This document shows, one piece after another, positions 46,549-53,844 of a stretch of DNA of 53,844 nucleotides. The DNA is from Spirogloea muscicola (lineage: Eukaryota; Streptophyta; Zygnematophyceae; Spirogloeales; Spirogloeaceae): positions 4,866 through 58,709 of the forward strand of contig WELB01000386.1 of NCBI GenBank assembly GCA_009602725.1. Direction: 5' to 3'. A program made the translations under genes and the position numbers. The first letter of the stretch is position 1; each line of letters begins with the position of its first letter. Under the pieces are notes generated by a model. That model worked only from the letters and a program-made list of their open reading frames with translations. It searched no databases and was not told where the DNA came from.

Positions 46549-47361
46549 TGAGCGTCACCGGTGGGCCTTTGCCGGGCTGCTGAGACGGCCATGCAAGCAC
46601 AGGCGGGCGAGTGGCTTGTCCACGGTTTGGCGCACCATAGTTATTAGGTCGTTCTCAATGGTAGCCGCGATCATTGAGCTTTGATGGCTGGTGCTGCCGC
46701 ACAAGTGCTGCGTGAAGCTTGCAGGCGGTCAGCTCAAGGACACCGATGCAGTCTCCGCACCCTGTTTTTGGTTCTGACGGGAGTTTTGTCTGCTGAAAAT
46801 CTGTTGCCAATGCTGAGCCGTCCATTACTCTCTTTAGGTGCAGCTGTATGTGAACAAGGGGCTACACATCACGCCTTTTCGTAAAGCCCAAGGTTTAAGG
46901 CACAAGAAAAGTTGGGATCATATTGTCATGTCCAACGTCAAGAACTGTTGGTACGAACGGTGCAGAATAGGAGCAGGTGTCTTTCCTGCCAAGTACTGGC
47001 GCCCGAGCCAGCCAAGCAAGCTTCACGTGGCCACATGACATGTGGATGTTTCCTTGGCAAAGCAAGTGACATTGCCTTTGAGGGAGAGAAGGAGCAGTAG
47101 TGGGACGTGGAGACAGCGAGGACGAACGGAAGGAGGGCCAAGCGGCACAAGACGCATGAATTCCATTCAACTGACCACATATATAGCGGTATTGGAGAAA
47201 GAGACAAGTGCAAGAAAATGAGATGTGAAGAATGTTGGAGGAACAAGAGAGGGAAGAATAGGGAAGGAGAGGATTACAAGGACGATAGGCAGTGGTGGCC
47301 ACTACTGGCAAGACCCCTGACACAGCAATCGAAGCTTGATTGAAGCTTAATTCGTCATAAG
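46549..47361. other. Intergenic between Cpn10 and the transporter gene
   Basis: 3' flanks of two convergent genes. A purine-rich, AT-richer stretch at about 47080-47290 has no convincing coding signal on either strand. Confidence 0.5.
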
Positions 47362-50101
47362 CTACTGCCGATTGTCACTGCGGCCAGGCCTCGATGGCTG
47401 CTCGATGGCCCCGGCCCCCTCCTCATCAGGCATCTGCTGGCACTCCTCGTTACTATCTGGCGCACCGGTCAGCAGGGCGGCGCCAACGACGGCTGCGCCA
47501 CCAGCCCACCCTGCGGGGCTCAGCCGGTCACCAAGCAGCACGGCCCCGAAGAGCGCAGACCAAAGCGGCTGCATGGAGTAGAACACCTGTTGGGTACAAC
47601 GGCAACAGCATGAAGTGATTGTTAAGCTTGGCGGAAGCATGAACTGATTGTTGAGCTCGCTCCGTCAGTGATGCAGTCTTGTTCGAGCTTGTCTGTACTG
47701 TGGTAGCAACCGTCAAGACTGACAAGCTGTCATCCTCCACTTGGTGGTCAAGCAAGGAAGGCTTAGAGCAGGAGCTAGGGCCGGACCTGGGCTTCGGTCG
47801 CCGGCACGGTCCGTTGGCCTGCAGCCTGCGCGAGGGACGCCAGCGCGCCTGGCACGATCGCCGAGAAGGCTGCAGCGCCAAGCAGCATGGGCTCGCGCCA
47901 GGCCTCCCACACCACGCTCAGGTCCTGGCCTGGCATTCCCACAAACTAACAATTTCTTGTTGACGTGATATCAACTGCACTGATATCTGTCAGCTCGCGT
48001 TAGGGATTAGTGAGCTTGAGCTCTCAATTTGCACACACTTTGATAGGAATGAAATGATTACGAGAGACAAAATCTAATCTTATAATTTTGGCGCCTACAA
48101 TTAAGGGCTGAGTTTGTCCTCACGATAGGGCTCTGAGATCCCTCACCATCGCGAGCGAGGGCGGCAAGGTCGGCGGCGGCCCAGGTGGCGGCGAGGCCCA
48201 GGCCGATGGCAGTAGAGGCACTGGTAAGCGCCACGGGCGGCGCAGCACGGGCATGTGTGCCCAGGCGCACAGTGCCGAGGGCGTAGAAGAAGGAAGCGCC
48301 CAGGATGGCAGGTATGCCGCTGCCCCAACGCAGCGGTGCAGCGAGCGACGCCAGGTCAGGGCTTGTATGAGAAAGAAGCATCGTGGACCAACTTTACCAA
48401 TTAACTTCTTCGACACACATTGCTAATTATACTTGAAATTCTTAAGCTCTTACAGTAGAAACCTTCTGACCACAAAATAGGCTGTAGGTAAGCCGGCTGT
48501 CGCTTGATGGGGTTGACAGAAGGGTGTGTTTGGCTGCTGCACTGCGAAGTGGCGCACCTCAGGTCTGCAGAAGGTAGCGCTGCTGCCGCAGCATCGCCGC
48601 TGCCAGCGAGGGCCATGATGGACACGCCCGCTGTGGCTGTTGCAGCGGCCGCCCACGACCGCGGGCTGACGGCCGGGCGGCCGTGCTGGCGAGCGTGCTG
48701 GTTGTTGTCAGCCCCCAGCTGCTGACCATTACTGCTGGAAGGTGGCCGCGGTGGTGGCAGGAGGGAGGCGAGCACGGGCACGATGACGGTCGTCGTCTGG
48801 ATGGCCACGCCGGCGGCCGTAGCGCTAGTGCATTCAAGGCCCCAGGCCTGCCTGCGCAGCACCGCGGCGACCCTTGGCGGGCCAGCTGCTGCAGTCAGGC
48901 TGCCGCATAGCTAGATCGATGCATTAGACCTTGAGCTAAGCTTCTGACTCGGAGCTCACATATCATAAAATCTGGAGCTTGTGAGATACAAGCTTCCAAA
49001 CAAGAAGTGTATGCCAAAGATAGGTAAATGCAGGAGCTTAGACAGACATAGGACTCTAATGAGGTCACTATACATAGATACGTCTAACAATGACAGTATG
49101 GGGTAATGTAATTGTTGATCAATGTGGTGAGTGAATCTCGGCAGGGAAAGGGGGAACCAGACGTCATTCCTGGGCTTCTTGGTCGGTCAGTGCAAGGCTA
49201 TCCTCAGCGCACGCTTGGGTGCAGTGATGAGGGGATGAGGGAGGTGGAAGAGGGAGGTTGTGATGAAGCTTCAAGTGGGGAGGAGGGAGGGAGGAGGGTG
49301 GAAGACCTGCAGCGCGGTGCCAAGGAAGGTCCACAGGCCGAGCTCAGCCGCAGGACCCCACACGCCGGCTACCATCGGCCGGGGGGCGGCGCCCTCGTCA
49401 ACCGGGCAGGCGCCGCAGTGGTCGTCGACTTGGGCAGTCGGCGGCGGCGGCGGCGCTCCGCGCTCTACCGGAAGCAGCAGCAGCAGGACTGCCACCGAGA
49501 TGGCTGCACTCGGCAAAGATGGCAGAAGTCAGAGCGGCGGAGATAACCGCAGCTGCACCAAAGTTCATTAAGAAGAAAATACTTGATATGCTGGTCTAAG
49601 GCTTGGGTTAGGGTTAGGATTTAGGTTAGGGTTAGGGTTGAGGTCTGGTTATGAGCCTAGCTGTGCGGCGGGTGTGGCGGCCTTTGCGGGCGAGCGTGAG
49701 GGCGGCGGGCCGGGGAGCGACGGGCAAGCCGTAGGCGAAGCGCAGCGCGGGGCCGTACGTGCCCCACGCCAGCGGCACCAGGAGCAGCAGGGCCCGCGCC
49801 GCCGCCGCCTCCCGTCCGGCACCCACATCGCCGAAGTGCCGCTGCTGGCACGGCTGCCATCGACGGCGCCCCGCTGGTGCGACCGCCGCAACTCTCTTAC
49901 CTTCACGTTGTATTGGACATTCGCTGCGAGGTATCATAATCATGACCATGTCCATAGAGTAGTAATTATACACAAATATGCATGCAGGATACCTGATCAC
50001 ACACCTCCGCGGCACCGTGGCTGCAGCGGCACGCAGGACAGTAGAAAGGTGGTGCCGAGGGCCGCGCCGCAACAGCCGCTGCTGCAGGAAGGCGCAGGCA
50101 T
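47362..50101 (-). CDS. EamA/DMT-family membrane transporter, probably plastid
   Basis: Eight exons: 50101-50005, 49923-49901, 49844-49682, 49503-49307, 48847-48558, 48361-48147, 47929-47787, 47586-47362; 450 residues. The drug/metabolite transporter superfamily has about ten membrane helices in two EamA repeats. First repeat: LLLLVPLAWGTYGPALRFAY, ISVAVLLLLLPVE, ELGLWTFLGTALQ, AIQTTTVIVPVLASLL. Second repeat: GIPAILGASFFYALG, PVALTSASTAIGLGLAATWA, LLGAAAFSAIVPGALASLA, VFYSMQPLWSALFGAVLLGD and AAVVGAALLTG. The repeat ends with the typical EamA closing helices. Exon 1 is Ser/Cys/Ala-rich without acids, as in a transit peptide. Exon 2 is only 23 nt. Intron 3 appears to start GC (CAAAG|GCCGCC); it holds telomere-like repeats. 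Substrate unknown. Exons 1-2 are the least certain. Confidence 0.88.
49603..49639 (+). repeat. Telomere-like tract in transporter intron 3
   Basis: GGGTTAGGGTTAGGATTTAG and GTTAGGGTTAGGGTT: about five degenerate units, mixing TTAGGG and TTTAGG forms. On the gene strand it reads CCCTAA-like. Confidence 0.85.
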
Positions 50102-51069
50102 TAGGAAATTGGGTAATGGGTTATCGTTCTATGTATCGTTCTACGTTCTTTTTTAGACGTTTTGGGGTATGGGCTTTATGGTACTGGCAGGTTGTGAGCC
50201 GGAGGGAGGGTGGGAGAGAGAAGAGGGAGGGAGGAGGGAGGTAAGGAGGGAGGAGAGGGGATAGAAACCCAAATCCAGCCACAGTTATCCAGACTGAACC
50301 GGGTTAAGACGTAACTTGACCGAGATGAATGGCGGAGCTGACCAAAGCACCTACGTTCGATCTCCGAGATCATGGGATGGACTAGTCCACCTGACGGCAG
50401 CCGGCACCAGGTTCTCCTCCCTGACGGTCCCCGTCACCGTTCCTGGCTGACTGGAGGCTACCCCGGAGACGGTTCTGGCTAACCACGCTAACCTGGCCGT
50501 TCCCACCACCCCAACCCCACCCCAGGCGCCATGACAGTGTTCGAGAGGTGCGCATAAATTGAAATGCAAATTGGTGGCCAATTCAAGCCAACAAGTTCAT
50601 GCAAGATTCAGACAGTAACTAGTGCAAAATGTGGGGTGCAAAAAGTGGGGCTTCATGATACGAAGCCCTGTGCTAAGGTGGCTAAGGTAACAGTGCGACG
50701 TTGGTACACACGGGTGAGCCCAACAAATCCATTGCATAACACATAAGAAAGGAGGGCGAGGGCTGTGGAAAGGCAGCCCAGAAAGACCTCCCCACCACCC
50801 TCCCTCTAGCCCCTCCCCAGCAGCGCCGCCGCCGCCGCTCCTCCACTGGCCGCGCGCCTTCTCTCTCTCGCGCTCGAAGCCCTCGCTCTCTCTCTCTTCC
50901 TCTCCCCTCTCTCTGTCTCTCTCCTGCGCTCCTGCGCCCCACTGTGTTGCCCTTTGTCGTCTCGCCACCCAAGACCCACTTCGCCATTTGCCCGTTCTCT
51001 TGGCAAGACGTCTTCCCAAGCCAGTCGTCGGACCAGACCACAGCCAGCCCCCAAGTGGGTGCCGCCGCC
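50102..51069. promoter_or_regulatory. Divergent upstream region, transporter and inhibitor 2
   Basis: Contains a GGGAGG-rich stretch (50205-50255), part of the 300-bp repeat (50630-50740), a dispersed short repeat (50752-50790) and a strongly CT-rich tract (about 50860-50930) ending 140 bp before the inhibitor 2 start, probably its promoter or 5' UTR. Confidence 0.5.
50630..50790 (+). repeat. 300-bp repeat (part) plus dispersed short repeat
   Basis: AAAAAGTGGGGCTTCATGAT, GGTAACAGTGCGAC and GGGTGAGCCC match 6225-6320; then GGCTGTGGAAAGGCAGCCCA with GAAAGACC follows, the same order as at 6110-6488. Confidence 0.65.
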
Positions 51070-52416
51070 ATGGCGACCGCGCCCAAGCACCGCTCCGACG
51101 GCAAGCCTAGGCGGTGAGCAGCCCAGCCTTGTCCCCTCTCTCCACCCTCCACCGTCACTTCTGTTACCGTCCCTCTTTTTCTTCCAGCAAGCGTGGTTCG
51201 TTCCCATCCTCTCTTCTCCACTGTTGCCGCCAGCAAGGCCGTCGTCTTGAACGTCTTAAGTCCATGTCTGAGCCGCGACCGTGGTTGTTGCAGGCGCCGG
51301 GTGGTGTGGGATGAGGAGAACTTGGACCATCTGGAGACCACGCGGCTGCCCAAGCAGAAGATTGACGAGCCCAAGACGCCTTACCATGCGTACAGCTTCG
51401 ACGAGGGTGAGCCGCGCCCGAACAACACCTACACCGCAGCTCTCTCTCTCTCTCCTCCTAGCCTCCAAAGCCCCTACCGTCTCCTCCATAGAGCTAGCGC
51501 CCTTTCTCCTCCACCTCTTGCATCTCCATCAGTCGCTATCTCGTCTCTGTGCTCCACCCTCTCTCCTCTTTTTGAGCTCTTAGTCACTCCATTGTTATCT
51601 GAGGCTATCTCCTTGCCTCCCTCCAATTCTCCATCCTTTCCCAGTCCCCCTCCCTCCTCTTCCTGCCCATTGCGTTTGCTTCCCTGGACTCCTCTCTCGC
51701 GTGCTCGTCCTTCCGCTACCATGCTACACCCGCCTTACTACGCAGCTCCATTTCTCCTCCTTCTGCCTCCCTCAACATCGCCAGAATCCATGTCACCCTA
51801 CCCAGCAGAGGCTGCCAGCCAAGGGTGCAATGCTGACGAGGTCCGCACGGCACTTTCGGAGCTCGCATCCACGTCCAGCAACGCCAGTGCTGGCCACGGG
51901 CAAGGCTTGGCGCTGCACCTGCAGCGGCAGGGCTCCTCTGGTTGGGCGTCGTCCGAGGACGACACCTCCGATTGGGACCGGGAGCATTTTGACTACTCCT
52001 CAGAGAGCGGCTCCGAGGCGGCGGCAGCGGCAGGCCGCCGGCTCTCTTTCAAGGAGCACCGCAAGAAGCACTACGACGAGTTCCGCAAGGCCAAGATGCT
52101 ACGCCAGAGCTCCACCGAGCTCGGCCTGGGAGGAACCGACAGCAATCCCAACGGCAGCAGCCGACCAGATGTTGATGGTCATAGCGATGGGGGCATCAGC
52201 GGAGGTGTCAGTGGTCCGGTGGAGCCCGTGGTAGTCAGTGGGGGTGCCGAGGTGATGACGGCTGAGGAGGAGGCGCGGTGGCGACGTGGCAAAACGCCAG
52301 CAGAATGCGGCAGGGGTAGTGGCAGCGGCACCAGTGATAGTGGGGCTGGCGTGCCGCCAGGCGAGGATGCGGCAGCCCGATCGCTCGCGAGCCCCATGCC
52401 AACACCGCTTGCCTGA
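51070..52416 (+). CDS. PPP1R2: Protein phosphatase 1 inhibitor 2
   Basis: Three exons: 51070-51113, 51294-51406, 51785-52416; 262 residues. Inhibitor 2 binds and regulates the PP1 catalytic subunit. Its three conserved parts are present: VVWDEENLDHLETTRLPKQK with IDEPKTPYHAY (the PKTPYH threonine is the GSK3 site in animals), the acidic SSGWASSEDDTSDWD with likely CK2 serines, and SFKEHRKKHYDEFRKAKMLR (the HYxE block). The last 80 residues are a Gly/Ala/Ser-rich extension not typical of the family. Intron 2 (51407-51784) is 378 nt, a multiple of three, and has no stop in frame, so unspliced RNA would code for a longer protein. Start ATG follows a CT-rich leader. Confidence 0.92.
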
Positions 52417-53600
52417 GGGCAAATGCAAGCTTGGGCATATGCAAGCTGAGCTTGCGGCTCCTGGCATGGGCGGCTGCTCGGCTTGCTGGCCAACAGCATT
52501 GCTTAACGGAAGTCGGATTCTGAGGGTGGCCTGCCGTGTTGTCGAGGGCCAGCCATTGGCTGTTTACTGGCTCTTGGCATTGCAAGCGTTGGTTGCATGC
52601 CTGCGCTTGCTGGCGCTCTCGCTGGGCGGCAACGTCGCCTGCTGCTGCCCTTTACTGTAGGCCGCGGATCGCGGCAGAAAGCAGACTGCATCATCAATTA
52701 GGCTCTCAAGCGGACGCTAGAAGGGTTCGCCACATTCTAATCCTATGTTTAAATCCTAAACCCATGCGACACACGCAGGCGTGGTCAACCTGTTTGCCGA
52801 GCAGACCCTCGAAAGTGCTGGCGAAAGCGGCAGGAGTAGCCATTCAGCTCGGTGCTACACGCACAAATGGCCGTTGCAGGACTAAGTCACTGGCGAACAG
52901 GCCATCCTCCCCATCACTGCCGCAGACAGCGGATGCAGTGCTAGCTCCATGGTGCAGCTCTGGAGACCCTGCATACGTCTCCATTATGGAATTGGCGGTG
53001 CTCTGGCTCCCCAACTTAGCCTCTCGGATCTGTGTTGCTCACCTGGGAGTACTGAAATTACCCATTTAGCCAGCTTTCTCACTGTTACCTTAGCCCCACT
53101 TAGCAAAGGGCTTCGCTTTGGGTAGCCCCATCCTCTGCACTAGCTTTTGCCTGAACAGTCTAGTGTCACGACTCGGCCTCTCGTTCAACTCATGCGTAGC
53201 GGTTCGCCTTCCTCTCTTTTGGACGTGCATTCTCTTTTCTCCATGGTCCAACCAACGCAAGTGGCCCTTTGACAACCCAAGAAATATAATTTCGAGACAT
53301 AAATTTACGAAAATCTATACAGCACGAGCCGCATGTCGGCCCAACCTTGTTAACGTATTTCCTTCCTGGGCTGGCCAATCACAGCCATCACCCTCAACTG
53401 GAAGAGCCTTTCTGACGTGGATCCCACTGACGTGGCGGGCGCGCGCCAAGTAGGACTATCGCCGGCCGGCGCTGCCACGTCGAAGAGCCAACTCGTCCGC
53501 TCACCGAACTCGTCAGTCAGGAAAAAAACACTACTATCTGAAGTTCCGGCCGGGGAGATCGCTAATCTGCAGCCACGCTGGCAGCCACGTCAAGCCTAGC
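52417..53600. other. 3' flank of inhibitor 2 and intergenic sequence
   Basis: Telomere-like CTAATCCTATG and AAATCCTAAACCC at 52737-52763, and an inverted dispersed repeat at 53365-53410 (CCTGGGCTGGCCAATCACAG). No gene seen. Confidence 0.5.
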
Positions 53601-53613
53601 GAAGCCCGTGGCC

Positions 53614-53659
<46 letters not shown>

Positions 53660-53844
53660 GGCAGCGGTTATGCTCGTTCTCTCGCCACCTGCGCTGGAGC
53701 GACAGAGCCGAGGGGCACTTGGACGCGGTCGACGCCGCGCGGCGGCGGCCGCCAAGGCGATCCCTGGGAGCTGAGCTGCGGCGCGCTGAGGAAGCGGGCC
53801 CTAGGAGCCGCGGCCTGCGCAGCGGCGGCGGCAGCTGCGGCGGC
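53601..53844 (+). other. GC-rich island with (GCC)n, possible 5' exon
   Basis: A (CCG)n tract of about 50 nt (53609-53659) is followed by GC-rich sequence with a frame open to the window edge (RQRLCSFSRHLRWSDRAEG...). It resembles the 5' ends of other genes in this window but has no recognised domain and no confirmed start. Confidence 0.3.

Noticed and set aside
51193-52416. A continuous 407-codon plus-strand frame as the inhibitor 2 protein
   Set aside because: It runs through an intron with good GTGAGC and CGCCAG ends, has no suitable ATG, and its Ser/Pro-rich middle is not part of the family. The spliced model restores the conserved order. The open intron is reported as a finding instead.

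Overview
This window is nuclear DNA from a photosynthetic eukaryote, most likely a green alga. The reasons are intron-rich genes (up to 22 coding exons), degenerate telomere-like motifs of the plant TTTAGGG type, a plastid-type sigma-70 factor, a UDP-xylose synthase and a WAT1/EamA-like transporter with a transit-peptide-like N-terminus. It also carries a propionyl-CoA carboxylase alpha subunit, which land plants lack. One intron has all the hallmarks of a U12-type AT-AC intron. Such introns are reported as missing from the well-studied chlorophytes, so a streptophyte alga is possible, but the sequence alone does not prove this.

Twelve gene loci were assembled exon by exon; every proposed splice joint keeps the reading frame. 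In order they are: a plastid sigma factor (+, 5' end cut by a 113-nt poly-A tract); an uncharacterised acidic protein (-); U1 snRNP protein C (-); geranylgeranyltransferase I beta (+); PRMT1-type arginine methyltransferase (+); propionyl-CoA carboxylase alpha (+); a PLAC8/FW2.2-like protein (+); UDP-xylose synthase (-); S-adenosylmethionine synthetase (-); mitochondrial-type chaperonin 10 (+, present twice in a perfect 2,113-bp duplication with a single N at the joint); an EamA-type transporter (-); and protein phosphatase inhibitor 2 (+). These are housekeeping genes with no operon-like logic. Three neighbouring pairs are divergent and share an upstream region (U1C/GGTase-I beta, SAM synthetase/Cpn10, transporter/inhibitor 2).

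Repeats lie mainly between genes: 5.2-6.5 kb, 13.9-14.1 kb, 18.1-20.5 kb, 34.3-39.1 kb, 50.6-50.8 kb and 53.4 kb. They include a short dispersed family with the core GGCTGTGAgAGGCCAGCCC followed by an AATGGACAAGG block; one copy has a 12-bp target-site duplication and a matching empty site. There are also several 3' ends of a probable non-LTR retroelement with a hairpin over the stop codon, two large foldbacks, and a roughly 300-bp repeat in three places.

The most notable observations are the U12 AT-AC intron, the covarying stop-codon hairpin of the retroelement, the stop-free in-frame intron of inhibitor 2, several micro-exons (8, 11, 23 and 24 nt), three probable GC-AG introns, and telomere-like motifs that recur in first or early introns and 5' flanks. 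No bacterial-style system, CRISPR array or rRNA was found; tRNA genes were looked for only by eye.
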